The notes below the pieces were generated by a model. The model had not been told where the DNA came from. It ran no database searches and was given only the letters and a program-made list of their open reading frames with translations. A stretch of 64,000 nt of DNA from Microglena sp. YARC. Taxonomy: Eukaryota > Chlorophyta > Chlorophyceae > Chlamydomonadales > Chlamydomonadaceae. Location of the stretch: positions 36,628,637 through 36,692,636 of the forward strand of contig CM039466.1 of NCBI GenBank assembly GCA_022414725.1, read 5' to 3'. The translations under genes were made by a program, and so were the position numbers. This document shows positions 1 to 12,600 of this stretch, piece after piece. The stretch's first letter is position 1. Every line of letters starts with the position of its first letter.

Positions 1-59
1 GTGGAACCCAGGGGGGTCATCAGAGGCCTTAAGCATACATACTCTATACCGCACCGCAC

Positions 60-1852
60 ATACACACACATGTGGCTATCCATGCACAGCAACACAGCAC
101 TGCGCACACACATTCACACACATATGGCTATCCATGCACTGCCACACAGCACTGTGCACGCACTAACACACACATGTGGCTATCCATGCACTGCCACACA
201 GCACTGCGCACGCACATACACACATAGCCGGCTATCCATGCACTGCCACACAGGACTGTGCATGCACATACACACACATGTGGCTATCCATGCACTGCAT
301 CACAGCACTGCGCGCACACATACACACACATCTGGCTATCCGTGCATTACCACACAACACTGTGCACGCACATACACACAAATCTGGCCATCCGTGCAAT
401 ACATCACAGCACTGTGCTCGCACACACACACATCTGGCTATCCATGCACTACAAGACAACCCCATGCAAACATGAACACACTCAAATACAAACACATGCA
501 CGCACAAAACAATTTGCTATCCATGCACTGCCACACAGCACTGTGCACACACATACACATACATCTGGCTATCCATGCACTGCCACACAACACTGCGCAC
601 GCACATACACACACATCTGGCTATCCATGCACTACAAGACAACCACTTGCAAACACAAACACATTCAGCCAATCAAGCATGCACACACAAAACAACTGGC
701 TACACATACTTTGTCGCACAGCCATGTGCTAGTACATACGCACACATCTGGCTATCCATGCACTACAAGACAACCCATGCAAACACAAACACACTCAAAT
801 ACACACGCATGCACGCACAAAATAAATTGCCATCCATACACTGCTACACAGCACTGTGCACGCCCATACACACACAACTGGCTATCCACGCACTGCAACA
901 CAGCACTGTGCACGCACATACACACACCTCTGGCTATGCATGCACCACAAGACACCCACATGCAAACACAAACACATTCAGCCACTCAAGCATGCACACA
1001 CAAACCAACTGGCTACACATACACTGTCGCACAGGTATTATATGTGCAAGTACATACACACACATCTGGCTGTCCATGCACTACAAGATGGCCCCATGTA
1101 AACACAAGCACATTCAAATACACGGATATGCAAGCACAATACAAATTAATATCCATGCACTTCCACACAGCACTGTGCACGCACATACACACACATCTGG
1201 CTATCCATGTACTGCCACACAGCACTGTGCACGCACATACACACACATCTGGCTATCCATGCACTGCAACACAGAACTGTGCATGCACAAATTACACATA
1301 TGGCTATCCATGCACCGCCACACAGCACTGTGCACGCACATACGCACACATCTGGCTATCCATGCAATACAAGACAAATCCGTGCACACACAAACACACC
1401 CAGACACTCACGCATGCAAACACACAAACGAACAACTGGTTGCACATGCACTGCCAAACAGCACTGTCCATACCAAATACACACACATGGCCATCCATGC
1501 ACTATAAGACACGGCAACCCCAGGCACATGCACACACATCTGGCTACACATGCACTGCCACACAGATCTGTTTCCATACACAGATACACACACCTGGTCA
1601 TCCATGCACTACAAGTCAATCCCATGGACGAACACAACCCAATCAGACACTCACGCACCCACACCAGGCCATCCATGCACTACAAGACAACCCTATGCAC
1701 ACATTCACACATACCCAGACACTCACACACGCACACACAAGGGGCTACGCATGCACTGCCACACCGCCCTACTTACATACACACACATGGCCATCCCCAT
1801 GCACTACAAGACAATCCCATCGACACAAACAACACACGCAGGCACTACGACA
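60..1852. repeat. 52-bp tandem satellite, copy 1
   Basis: About 30 imperfect copies of a 52-bp unit built around CTGGCTATCCATGCACTGCC followed by ACAGCACTGTGCACGCACAT. Spacing measured between successive TGGCTATCCATGCACT motifs is 52-53 bp. Variant units replace the CACTGCCACACAG part with CACTACAAGACAACC and a CAAACACAAACAC stretch. The unit has few stop codons on either strand, so long open frames cross it. They are His/Thr/Cys-rich, repeat in all frames, and I do not regard them as genes. Confidence 0.92.
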
Positions 1853-1860
1853 CCACATAA

Positions 1861-1953
1861 CATGATCGCAATCATCTTCTCATTAACACCATCAGTAATA
1901 CCAATCTCACCATGTCCATCATCATCACTTCTACGTTTAGAATCATCTATTTC
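1861..1953. other. non-repetitive unit spacer, left flank of chromovirus A
   Basis: This short stretch (CATGATCGCAATCATC onward) recurs after the 52-bp satellite at 20656 and 25038. In unit 3 it runs uninterrupted into the 70-bp satellite. In unit 1 it is interrupted at 1958 by the LTR element. It therefore supplies the empty-site comparison for that insertion. Confidence 0.8.
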
Positions 1954-1958
1954 ACAAC

Positions 1959-2250
1959 TGTAGTGTATTAGTTGAGTTGTTAGTCGAGAAACATATCCGA
2001 GGCTTCGTGTGAGGTTCGTAGGTTTCTGTGAACCGTTCACTTTAGGGTTTAGGTTTAGTTATGAACTTGTCGATTATTCTACCCCGAGATATAAGCTGAT
2101 GTTCGGACATTTCTAGAACTTCTGACGCTGTAACAATCACTGGCTTCCGCCTGATCTGTAACAAGTCTTTGAGTTCATTTCTTCTCGTTTTCCTCGTCTC
2201 TGATTCTCGCGCGTAACAATCGCTGGCCGTTGCCGGATCGTTACCCTACA
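1959..2250 (+). repeat. 5' LTR of chromovirus A
   Basis: 292 bp, TG...CA termini, matched by 13571-13861 with scattered substitutions and one small indel near the 3' end. It would carry the element's promoter. I can point to no TATA box with confidence. Confidence 0.93.
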
Positions 2251-2252
2251 TT

Positions 2253-2268
2253 TGGTTTCGGAGCTGGT
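2253..2268 (+). other. primer-binding site of chromovirus A
   Basis: TGGTTTCGGAGCTGG lies two bases after the 5' LTR. It has the TGG start expected for pairing with a tRNA 3' CCA end. The tRNA identity is not determined. Confidence 0.6.
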
Positions 2269-2287
2269 TCCTTCACGTCCTCTACCC

Positions 2288-2902
2288 ATGTCACACGAAA
2301 CATCTACGTCTACATCTGCGTCTGCGTCTGATCAACGCATCGCAGCTTTGGAGGCGGAGCTCAAGGCCCTCAAGGCAGAGAAGCCGCAGTTCTTGCCCAC
2401 AGGGGTAAAACCTCCGTTGCCCACTCGTCTCTCTGCGAAGAGAAGGTCTGACGTCCCCGATTGGATTGCCAATACGCGTGTGGCTCTCCAACTTGCGGGA
2501 TTTAACCTCGACCACTCTGCATCTGTGGCCTATGCGTCTACGTTCTTGGACGACAAGGCTAATGCGTGGTGGCGTACTTGCCTGGCCGCGCCCGCTAATC
2601 CTGCTTTCCAGAGCTCTGGTGGATTTGGACCCTTCGACAGCTTCGCGGCGGAACTGCAGAAGAAGCTGGGTCAGCCGTTTCCTGAGGCAACTGCCCGAGA
2701 GAAATTGGCGAAGCTACAGCAGACCAGATCTGTGCTGGACTATTCAGACGCGTTCACAAGGATCATCAAGGACCTCCCTGAGCGGCACTGGAAGGATCTT
2801 CGCTTTGACTATCTTCAAGGTTTGAAGCTTTCGATCTGAGAGATGCTCACCGGAAAGATATCTAAGGACACCAAGTGGGAGGAGATTTCCAGCCTTGCTC
2901 AC
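2288..2902 (+). pseudogene. gag of chromovirus A, 5' part (nonsense codon, then interrupted by element B)
   Basis: The ATG at 2288 (MSHETSTSTS) is the first Met after the LTR and starts a retrotransposon gag-type polyprotein. It contains a capsid-like core with VPDWIANTRVALQLAG and, near 2570, the NAWWRT motif typical of Ty3/Gypsy gag. An in-frame TGA at 2837-2839 interrupts it. The same frame then continues (EMLTGKISKDTKWEEISSLA) to the point where element B is inserted at 2902. Past B the frame resumes at 9238. The stop looks like a single-base change, since coding character continues unbroken on both sides. Confidence 0.85.
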
Positions 2903-3197
2903 TGTGGTGGATAACGATCCTCCCACTGAGTTGCCACGCGGTGGTGACGACTTTCCGACAGATGACGAACGACTTCTGTAGGCAGTTGAAACCGAGCGAA
3001 TTGACCTACTGATCAGTGTCTGATCAGCTACTCGGGAATACCTAAAACGAGGGTTCCATTAGGGTCTAGACGCGCTGGAAGCGGGAAGGGAGTCTTAAGC
3101 CGTGCTTCTGACTCTTAGGGCCGTCTAAACTCCTGAGATCATTTCTTAGGCTTCCAGTTACAAGACACTCCGTGTTACAAGGTATTCATATACCACA
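2903..3197 (+). repeat. 5' LTR of element B
   Basis: 295 bp, indistinguishable by eye from 8938-9232. It is followed at 3199 by TGGTTTCTTGAGCCTGG, a probable tRNA primer-binding site. Confidence 0.93.
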
Positions 3198-3287
3198 ATT
3201 GGTTTCTTGAGCCTGGTCGCGCTTTCAAACCGCGCCACTCGCTTTACTCCCCACCCCGACGTCCCCTCGAGCCCACCATCACCGAGT

Positions 3288-4968
3288 ATGGCCTCTTCTT
3301 CAGCCCAAGCTGCTGCGGCTCCACCTTCTGAGGTCCCGGATGTTGACGACATGGACCACGAGGAGCTCGTCCAGCAAGTCAAGGCTTGGGAGCTGCACAA
3401 GCTCTCCAAGGAGAAAAGAAAAGGCGCTGGAGGGCCGGCACCTTCGCCTCCCGACCTTTCAGCTACCGAGAAGGAGCTGAAGGAAGCGCGGATGGCTGTC
3501 AAAGTCAATGGCAAGAAGGTCGCCACAAGGCCTGACTCCACGCCGCTTGGCAAGGCTGCCGCGCGCGTTGCCCTCGTGGAGAAGGACAGGGTTATCGCTA
3601 GCCTCGAACTTCTTCACCATCACGAGGCCGAGGCCACCGCATCCAAGCACCTTGAGGAGATGGCTCGGCTCCAAATGCGAATGAGGGATGCCGAACAGGA
3701 GACACTTCGAGTTTCCGCTCTCCTGAAGGCCCAGCAAACGCCCCCCGCTGGACCACCTGAGGGCCCCGCTGCTGGATCGCCTGCAACGCCCCCCGCCCCC
3801 GCTGGACCACCGGATGGCCCCGCTGCTGGATCGCCTGCAACGCCCCCCCGCCCCCGCTGGACAACCCGCGGTCCCCACAGCTGGACTGCCTGCGGGCCCC
3901 CCTGCTGATGGATCGCCTGCTGCTGGCCAGCCCGCTGCTGAAGCGCCCGCTGCAGGACCGCCCGCTGTTGGCCCTCCCGCTGGACCTCATTCGGACGCTT
4001 TAATGGCTCTACGTGCCCAGATTGAGCTGCTGGAGGCCAAGGCCAAAGTGGCTGAGCTACAAGCTGCGGCAGCTAAGGTAGAGTCACATGTTTTGCCCTT
4101 GGTCCCGAGGCCCTTAGTTGGCAAGTATGAACGTCCATCCCTTTGGACTGGGGTAGAAGATAAGAAGCTCCCGAGGGGTAGGATTGGGTGGAAGTTGCTA
4201 GAGTCATATTGCACGTTGCACCATATGTTAGTACCATCCATCATACCAAACTTCTTTGGTGGGGTAGCTGCCGAGTGGCTAGACCACCTCATGACCGCGT
4301 CACCGGCCATTACGTGGGCTGAGATAAAAACTCAGTTCCTAAAATTCTATGACCCCTACCATGCTAACGACGACATCAATGCACGCCAACGGCTGCATGC
4401 CAACTCGATTCGGCAGACCTCGACGGTTAGGCATTACGCTATGGCTTTCCAAAACGAAGTGCGCATTGCCGGGGGTATGCAATTGGATGATCAGCTAGTT
4501 CTGTTTCGGTTTGGTCTGATTCCAACCATCTAGGCACGATGCCGCAGACGTACTGCTGCACAAGGAGGCCGATTTTCCTCTTTAGACGAGCTTGTCGAAC
4601 ATGCTGCTGCCATTGAAACTGAACTTGCTGCCACCAAAACACCAACCCCTACCTCGGCCATGTACGTCCAGGCAAAAGGCAAACGGCCTGGTGGACCTCA
4701 CGAGGGGTCCACCCAGCACAAGCACAAGAAGGGCACGGCCCAGACTCCAGCTGCAACGGGCCCGCCGCCCTTTTCCAGCCCTGCGGGACAGCTACTATTT
4801 GCTGAAAAGCATAAGTGGAAGCAGGCTGACGGTCAGCCCTAGACACCGGATGCTATTAAACTAGCTAAGGAGGGTAACTTATGTTACAAGTGTGGTACGA
4901 AACGCACGGCCGCTACAGCCACTGCCCCCTCCAAGTGCCCTAGCTGCCCTACCGTTAGGAAGTAGGAT
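3288..4968 (+). pseudogene. gag of element B (frameshifted)
   Basis: The ATG at 3288 (MASSSAQAAAAPPS) opens a gag with a charged coiled-coil-like region (about 3420-3720). A Pro/Ala/Gly repeat region (3730-3990) follows, with tandem copies of a GPPDGPAAGSPATPP-type unit. The capsid core is at about 4110-4530 (YERPSLWTGVEDKKLP; FLKFYDPYHANDDINARQRL). The frame changes at a C-run near 3843 (seven Cs, where the preceding repeat copy has six), near 4531, and at a T-run near 4575. In-frame stops lie at 4840 and 4966. A CYKCG fragment near 4885 is what remains of a zinc knuckle. Confidence 0.8.
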
Positions 4969-5764
4969 GTAGGTCTGCTTGTAGACATAGATAGGGATGT
5001 TCTTTTTCAGTTTCCGTCCCCTACTATCTGTGTAACACCATCTACAACACAGACCACATCCCCTCCTTGCCTTCCGACCCTGCCCCCGCCTCCTGCCATT
5101 CCATGCATATCTGCTTGCACAACAGCTTGTGTCCACGCGGACCAAGCTACCGCACACTTTGAGGCCACCCTATCGGGGGTATCTGGCAAAGTTCTCATTG
5201 ACAGTGGAGCAGACTCTGTCTTCGTAGACGCAGAATTCTGTGCTAGGGCAGGTTTAGCCACCTTTACGGGCTCACCAGTCATGGTGCGGGTAGCTGATGG
5301 ATCCCAAGTCCTCACTACTACGAGAACGAGTTTTGTCCTGAACTTAGGCAAACATAGGTCAGAAAATTAAATCTGCTTATGTCCTCCCTACGCTAGGGCC
5401 CGGCACCACCGCACTTCTCGGAAGAAATTGGATGATGCAGACGGGGTGCTGCATTGGTTTTGAAGAGACACGTCTTAGAGCCAGTTTCAAAATAGCTAAA
5501 AAGCATAAACGTAGAGTAGCAGTCGAACTGTACTCCACCCGACTCGAGTCGGAACCTCTCTCCATCAAGGAATTGGTTGCTTATACTTTGGCACGTATCG
5601 ATTTTTTTGACACAGCACAGCGAAAAACGCCAGGAGTCCTGTCGAACAGAGCACTTAAAAAGTTTATCCGCAAATCAAAACAAAAACTCAATTGTTTCGA
5701 AGTCCTAGTCACATCAGTGGACCAAGACGACGATGCCTTTACAATTCGAGTAACGGCCGCATAA
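4969..5764 (+). pseudogene. retropepsin-type aspartic protease region of element B
   Basis: A DSGA active-site motif (VLIDSGADSVFV, near 5196-5235) and the downstream LLGRNWM near 5415 mark a retroviral-type aspartic protease that would cleave the polyprotein. The frame breaks near 5340-5370, so the two halves are in different frames. The following connection to the reverse transcriptase is open from 5432 to a TAA at 5762. Confidence 0.8.
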
Positions 5765-8700
5765 GCAAACACGGTGCAACAAACGAAACACGAACGGATA
5801 ATCTCGGGTTGCGAAACGGACTTTAAAAAGGTCTTCGCCCCGGCGGACAAGATTTCTGACCTTAGGGCTGACACCCCATTCGTATGCCCCCTCACGGAGG
5901 CGGCATCCCCACAATTCTCTCGAGGACACAGGTTGTCCCCCGCAGAACTGCTAGAGGTCCAAAACCAAGTTAAATACTTGTTGGCCAAAGGCTACATCAG
6001 CCCTAGCTCGAGCCGTGGGGCGCACCAGTCCTTTTCATCGCCAAACCCGATGGCTCTTGGAGGATGGCTATCGACTATCGTAAATTGAACAAGGTCACGG
6101 TACCAAATCGCTATCCCCTCCCACGAATTGACGATCTGTTTGACTCAGTTCGAGGAGCTAGTGTGTTCTCAAATCTGGATTTACGTAATGCATACCACAA
6201 CATACGGTTACATGATTCAGACGTCCCGAAAACTGCGTTCATAACCCCGATGGGACTCTATGAATTCAAGGTTCTCCCTTTTGGGCTAGCAAATGCACCC
6301 TCGGCCTTTACAAAAGTCATGAACACCGTGTTCAGAGATTTAATTGGCAAATTCGTCGTCATTTACTTGGATGATATTCTCATCTACAGCAGTAATGATG
6401 AAGAACACGAAAAACACATTCGAATTGTGTTACAACGTCTTGAAGATAACCACCTCTTTCTTAAACGAGAAAAGTGTTTCTTCTATAGACCGGAAGTCAA
6501 ATACCTAGGGCATGTGCTCTCCGGTGAAGGCGTCCGAGTCAACGAAACGAAGGTGAAAGCAGTTGCAGATTGGCCCACACCTACCTCCTCGAAGGAAGTT
6601 CAGCAGTTCCTAGGACTCTCTAACTTTTTGAGAAAGTTTATCCAAGGTTACTCGACGCTCGCAGCCCCTCTAATCCAGATTTCGAATCTAACAGACAGGC
6701 CAGCACCGATTTCACCGAAATTGAAACCGCCAGGACTGACAAAATCACCGACGGTGACACCAAAACCGAAACCACTCGGAAAACGACAGGCAGGGCTCAA
6801 GGGACCTGCATTTCAAAATGTTTGGACCCAAGCCTGCCAGGAGGCATTCCTCGGCATCAAAGAAAGTCTTACGAAGGCTCCTTTGCTTGCACACCCTGAC
6901 CCAGCGAAGGACTATCGGGCGGTAACCGATGCTTCTGTCGTTGGTACAGGGGGCGTTCTCATGCAAGATGGGCGACCCATCGCGTACCACTCTCACAAAT
7001 TCTCAAGCGCTGAACGAAACTACTCCACGGGCGAGCAAGAATTACTCGCAGTGTACTTGGCCTTGAAAGAATGGCGATGCTACCTCGAAGGTTGTACTGG
7101 CAAGTTCGAACTTGACACCGACCACGAACCCCTCGTCTACCTTGCAAATCAGCCCATGCTGAGCAGAAAGCAGGCACGATATCTTGAGTTTTTCTCGCGC
7201 TTCACGAACATGAAGTGGGCTCATATCGCGGGCCGTACTAACGTAGCTGACCCTCTGAGTAGGAATCCAGCCTTCTCAGAGGCTACGGCTTTGTTCATTC
7301 AGAGGCTGTCCGCAAATGACCCACTCCACATGCGCGAAATAGCCCCAGATATTCTGTACGGTTACACGGAAGACTTGTGGTTCGATAATCCGCACAATAC
7401 CAAGTACCTCTCCAAACGGGCAGATGGTTTCTGGGTTGGCACCGGCAAATCCATACGAGCAGCATCTGAGTCGCAGATCGTTGTACCAAATGGTAATTCG
7501 CTCAAAGCTCGGATTTTGTTTGCTTTCCACGATACCCAACGAAATGGACATGGAGGCATCGACCGAACTTTTCGATCTGTTGCACGCTACTATTGGTGGC
7601 CTGCCATGCGACTCGATGACGTTGATTACGTACGCCACTGTGATTCTTGCCAACGGGTAAAAATTTCACATCAGAACCCGCAGGGTAACCTTCAACCCCT
7701 TTCGATTCCGACCGCCCCTTCGATTCACTGTCCATGGACTTCATCGTTGGGCTACCGAAATCGAATGGTTTTGATCAGATCTACGTGATCGTTGATCGCC
7801 TTACGAAGATGGTCAAACTTATCCCATGCAAAACGACAGACGATGCTGAAAAGATTGCTACCCTGTTCCACGAGCGCGTGCTCAGCGAACAAGGCCATCC
7901 GCTTTCCATCATCTCTGATCGCGATGTTAAGTTCACGAGTAAGTTTTGGCAAACACTATTCACTCTGTGCGCTATCCGCCCTGGAATGTCGACTGCATTT
8001 CACCCACAAACAGATGGTCAAACAGAACGTATGAACAGTGTTCTCGAAGACACTCTTCGCCATTTTTCCTCTGCGAATCAGAAAAATTGGCGAGTCTTTT
8101 GCCGAATGCACAATTCGCCATCAACAACTCGTACAACAGAAGCATTCGAGATTTTCCGTTTCGGTTGCTGTACGGTAGATACCCTCGAGTGGCACTACAA
8201 CCATCAGATGATGTCATCGCTACGGCACATCAACCAGCCCTGTCCTGGGTCGAGCATATGAATAATGCATATGACACGGCCAAGGCAGCGCTTAAATCCG
8301 CGAAGGATCGTCAAAAAACGTATGCAGACTTGCACCGTCGACCGGTGAAGTATACTCACGGTCAGGAAGTTTTGTTGAACTCGAAGAACATCAAATACTG
8401 GCCTGGTATGACTCGGAAGCTCATGCCCAGATTCGTTGGTCCCTACGAAATCTCTCACACTATCCAAAAGAGGGGGGAGACCATTGCAGTGACTCTATCC
8501 CTCCCCGAAGGATGGAAGATTCATCCAACGTTTCACGTATCTCTTGTCAAAGAATACCTATCCGACGAGACTGGGTTTATTAGACCAAATCCGGAATTGT
8601 TACGCACATGCGGTGAACCTATCTACGAGATTAGCAACGTTGTTGACCACAAGATACAGTCTGGTACGGTGTATTACTATGTACAATGGTTACACTCAGA

Positions 8701-9016
8701 CCATGTTCACTCTTGGGAACTCGAAGAAGAGTTGTTACCTATGTGCTCTGAACAAATCGATTTGTATTGGAGACAACACCCTTCTCGGGTACGACCCGTG
8801 ATAGGTGCCAACGACCCGAAACCTAAAACGGTTAAAAAACCTACTCACAGGGATTATGCGACTGTAAACCCTGATGAGTTTCTCATTCGAAAGAGTACTA
8901 GACTTCAGGAGAAGGCTAGGGCTAGAGAAGGGGGAATTGTGGTGGATAACGATCCTCCCACTGAGTTGCCACGCGGTGGTGACGACTTTCCGACAGATGA
9001 CGAACGACTTCTGTAG
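5765..9016 (+). pseudogene. pol of element B: reverse transcriptase, RNase H, integrase, chromodomain-like tail
   Basis: After the TAA the frame continues from 5774 to about 6045, then shifts two bases to the frame open from 6064 to 7788. That frame has the reverse transcriptase with YLDD near 6364, RNase H (AVTDAS near 6920) and the integrase zinc module (H, H and CDSCQ near 7530-7650). A shift near 7720 leads to the integrase core (7734 on), where D and E are separated by 35 residues (SDRD to GQTE). A further shift near 8090 leads to the C-terminal part, open to 9016, which ends inside the 3' LTR. Its tail (YEISNVVDHKI, YYYVQWL, SWELEEEL) resembles a chromodomain. The last two shifts fall at CCC/GG runs. 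Confidence 0.88.
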
Positions 9017-9232
9017 GCAGTTGAAACCGAGCGAATTGACCTACTGATCAGTGTCTGATCAGCTACTCGGGAATACCTAAAACGAGGGTTCCATTAGGGT
9101 CTAGACGCGCTGGAAGCGGGAAGGGAGTCTTAAGCCGTGCTTCTGACTCTTAGGGCCGTCTAAACTCCTGAGATCATTTCTTAGGCTTCCAGTTACAAGA
9201 CACTCCGTGTTACAAGGTATTCATATACCACA
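8938..9232 (+). repeat. 3' LTR of element B
   Basis: Copy of 2903-3197. It is preceded by a purine-rich stretch (AGAGAAGGGGGAA, to 8936) that fits a polypurine tract. The pol frame reads through its first 79 bp. Confidence 0.93.
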
Positions 9233-9237
9233 CTCAC

Positions 9238-9603
9238 CAGTGCGACCAAGTCCTGATGGCCCGTCCGAGTGGTGCTCGCCCTCAGTACATGGAGCGCGAC
9301 AGACCCCTGCCGTCTCGCCCTATAAATAGCCCGACACCCATGGAGCTGGGACACCTGGGCCACGTGGACGCGCCCAGGAAGGGTAGGCCCCAGACTCCAC
9401 ATCCTCGCGCCAACTCTCCCCTGAGGACTGCAAGCCTTAACCGTTTGACTGACGAGGAGCGCGAAAGTCTACGTCGCGCAGGCGCCTGTTTCCGCTGCCG
9501 CAAACCAGGACATTTTTCCAGAGAATGCACCCAGTATGACTCCTCCTCGACTGGCAGGTTCGCCTCGACTAGGAGCCCTTCCCCAGCACACCGAAAAAAC
9601 TGA
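9238..9603 (+). pseudogene. gag of chromovirus A, 3' part with CCHC zinc knuckle
   Basis: This continues the interrupted gag after element B. The 6335-bp displacement changes the apparent frame exactly as observed between 2902 and 9256. It carries CFRCRKPGHFSREC (C-X2-C-X4-H-X4-C, about 9487-9530), the nucleic-acid-binding knuckle of retroelement gag. It ends with a stop at 9601 and overlaps the pol frame by 68 bp, so pol was probably expressed by a frameshift. Confidence 0.85.
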
Positions 9604-12600
9604 GTATCTCGGCTCGGGACGGAACAACCCGGACGCCGAGTTTCAGTCGGCAGTTTGTTCGCTGCCCAAGACACCTGCGGAACCACGTATTATCGCTGGT
9701 ACCAGATTTCCTCGGATCACCCACAGGACCAAGATTATCCCAGTTGCCCCAAGACGTTTTCGGCGTTCTTTATCCTCGGATCCCAAGGACTCAGATATAG
9801 CTTCTTCCCCAACTGTGGATTTTTCCCAAGATACCCCTGATAATCCTTCACCTTCTACTCTGGATCCCCCTTCTATTCCATCTTCCCCTTTGAGTGATTA
9901 TCCTCAACCCCCAAACTTGCCCAAGATCATCAACCTCTGTTCTGTTGCTGCCCGTAACCATGGCCATGATCTACTGGTCTTCCATGGCACCCTAGATGGA
10001 CTACCTGTCAAGATTCTCCTGGACTCTGGAGCTCAGCGTGACTTCGTATCAAGGCGCTTTGTTCAAGCATGTCAGCTGGAAACTGCTAAGAGGGACACCT
10101 TGCGGATTCGCCTTGCTAATGGAATGTTGCAGGCTACAGCCACTGAGCTACCAAAGGTAACACTCTGCATGGGCCCGCACACTTCAACCCGTTCTTTTGT
10201 GTGCACAGATATTCAAGAGTATGACATCATTCTAGGAATGCCTTGGTTGGCAGATGTGAACCCCAACATTGACTACCCCAGTCGCACCATCATCTCTCCA
10301 TTCTATCTTGAAGCCAACTCAACTGTGCAAGCAAACCCATGCATCAATTTGGTCAAGGTGGAGCGCATGCGTAAGGCATTACGCCAGCCTGGTAATCGTA
10401 CGTTTCTAGGAATTCTCAAAGAAACGACAGACCAATCACAAGAACCAGACCCATTCAAGCCTGTAAACACAGCATTTCCCCCAGCCAAACAGTCTCAGTT
10501 GCACAGCCTATTAGCGAGGTTTCAGCCATATTTTGCTGCCCCTACCGGCCTAAACGAGACAGTACCGTTGCATCGTATACCCCTTCAGCCTGGATCTACC
10601 CCGCCGCAACAGCGTACATGGAGGATGTCTCCTGCTGAGCTTGAGGAGTTACAACGGCAGCTAGAGGACTACCTAGCTAAGGGATGGATTCGGCCTTCTA
10701 GGTCTGACTTTGGTGCCCCAGTTCTGTTTTCCCTAAAGGCTGATGGATCATGGAGGTTCTGCATTGACTACCGTGCCCTCAATGCTATCACTATCAAGGA
10801 CAGATACCCCTTGCCTCGCATCGATGAACTTCTTGACCAGTTACATGGAGCCAAGTATTTCACATCCCTGGATTTATGGAGTGGGTACCACCAAGTGAAG
10901 ATGCATCCGGATGATATCCACAAGACAGCGTTCAAGACCCGCTACGGTCTGTTTGAGTTTTTGGTCATGCCTTTTGGGCTTACAAATGCTCCTGCCACCT
11001 TTATGCGACTTATGAACAATGAGCTAAGGGAGTATTTGGACAAGTTTGTCGTCGTCTACCTTGATGATATACTTATTTACTCCAAGACTGAGGAGGAACA
11101 TTTGGAACACATTGAATTGGTATTGAAGAAGCTGGCAGCTGCCAATCTTCATGTCAAGATATCCAAGTGCACCTTCGCCCAGCCCAAGACTGTTTTCCTA
11201 GGCTTCCAAGTTTCATCTGACGGCCTCAGCGTGGACCCCAAGAAGATTGCTGCTGATGCTGACTGGAGTCTTCCGCATGACTCACAGTCCACAAGATCCT
11301 TCCTTGGTTTCACTGGATTTTATCGTCGCTTCATCAAGGACTATGCTAAGATAGCTGCACCTTTGACGGAGCTGACCAAGACCTCAAAGCCCTTCCCGCA
11401 CCCACTTCCTCAGCCAGCTGTGGATGCATTTCATATTCTCAAAGCAGCATTGATTCAGGCTCCATTGCTTGTGATTCCCTTCACTGGGACGACTGCTACC
11501 TTTGAGCTTTACACGGATGCCTCCGGTTTAGGCGTGGGAGCTGTGTTGCTCCAAGATCAGGGCAAAGGCCCCCAGCCAGTTGCATATGAATCCAGGAAGT
11601 ACAAGCCTGCCGAGAAGGACTACGCTGTGCATGAACAGGACCTACTAGCAGTTGTACACGGTGTCAAAAAATTCCGTCACTACTTGGAGGGCTGCAAGCA
11701 TTTCCATCTCTACACCGACCACCACACCCTCAAGTATTTCTTCACTCAGCGTGATTTGTCCAAGCGGCAAGCGAGGTGGTCTCAAGATCTGGCTCCGTTC
11801 CAGCCGAACATGACCATTGTTTACAAGCCTGGACCCGAGAACCAAGCTGATACGCTTTCACGTCTTTTTCTTGCAGAGATTGTGGACCTGCTGCCCCACC
11901 AGGTAATCATCTCTGACCCCATCCAGCATGATATCGCCCTTGGCTACTCTGATGACCCTTTGTATGCTCAGCCAGAAAATCCTAAGCGTCCTTCTTTCCT
12001 TGAGAAACACAATGATCTCTGGTATTTCAAGGGTCGATTGTGCGTCCCCAATATACCTGAGCTACGACTCCGTATTTTGCATGAGTATCACGATGTACCT
12101 TCTGCTGGACACCCTGGATTTCACAAGACTCTTAATGCTGTTGCTGACAAGTTCTGGTGGCCGCGTATGACACGCACCGTGCGGTCCTATGTTGCTAGCT
12201 GTCCGACTTGCCAACGAACCAAGCCAAGCTCCATGTGCTCTCCTGGTCAACTACGCCCACATGACGTTCCTTCCCGCCCTTGGAGTCATGTATCTGTTGA
12301 TTTAATCACTGATCTGCCCCGGAGCGTGTGCTATGACGGAGTTACATACGATGCCATTGCTACCTTTGTTTGCATGTTGACCAAACAGGCTATCTTTGTC
12401 CGCATCAACAAGACCATCACTGCTGCTCAGCTTGCCAATGTCTACCTCGATCATGTCTACGCTAAGCATGGGCTGTCTACATTTCTCGTGAGCGACCGAG
12501 ACCCCAGGTTCAACAGTGAGTTCTGGCATGCTTTGTTTGCTGCTCTTGGTACTACCCTGAACATGTCAACAGCACACCATCCCCAAACAGATGGTCAGAC

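Larger units (their letters stand above)
2903..9232 (+). mobile_element. Ty3/Gypsy element B nested in the gag of A
   Basis: The 295-bp LTRs at 2903-3197 and 8938-9232 appear identical. They start TGTGGTGG and end ATACCACA, and are flanked by the 5-bp duplication CTCAC (2898-2902 and 9233-9237). The element is 6330 bp. The order is gag (proline/alanine-rich), aspartic protease, reverse transcriptase, RNase H, integrase, and a chromodomain-like tail. Identical LTRs imply very recent insertion, yet the reading frame is broken at many points. It was either moved by proteins supplied in trans or carries sequencing errors. Confidence 0.95.

Noticed and set aside
60..1852. Regular repeat spacing suggesting a CRISPR array
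   Set aside because: The 52-bp units are contiguous with no unique spacers, and the genome is eukaryotic with no cas genes.
1..1865. Long open frames (up to 535 aa, His/Thr/Cys-rich) through the 52-bp satellite, and again at 23175-25043
   Set aside because: The frames overlap in several phases and on both strands and simply translate a repeat that lacks stop codons. There is no start context or domain.
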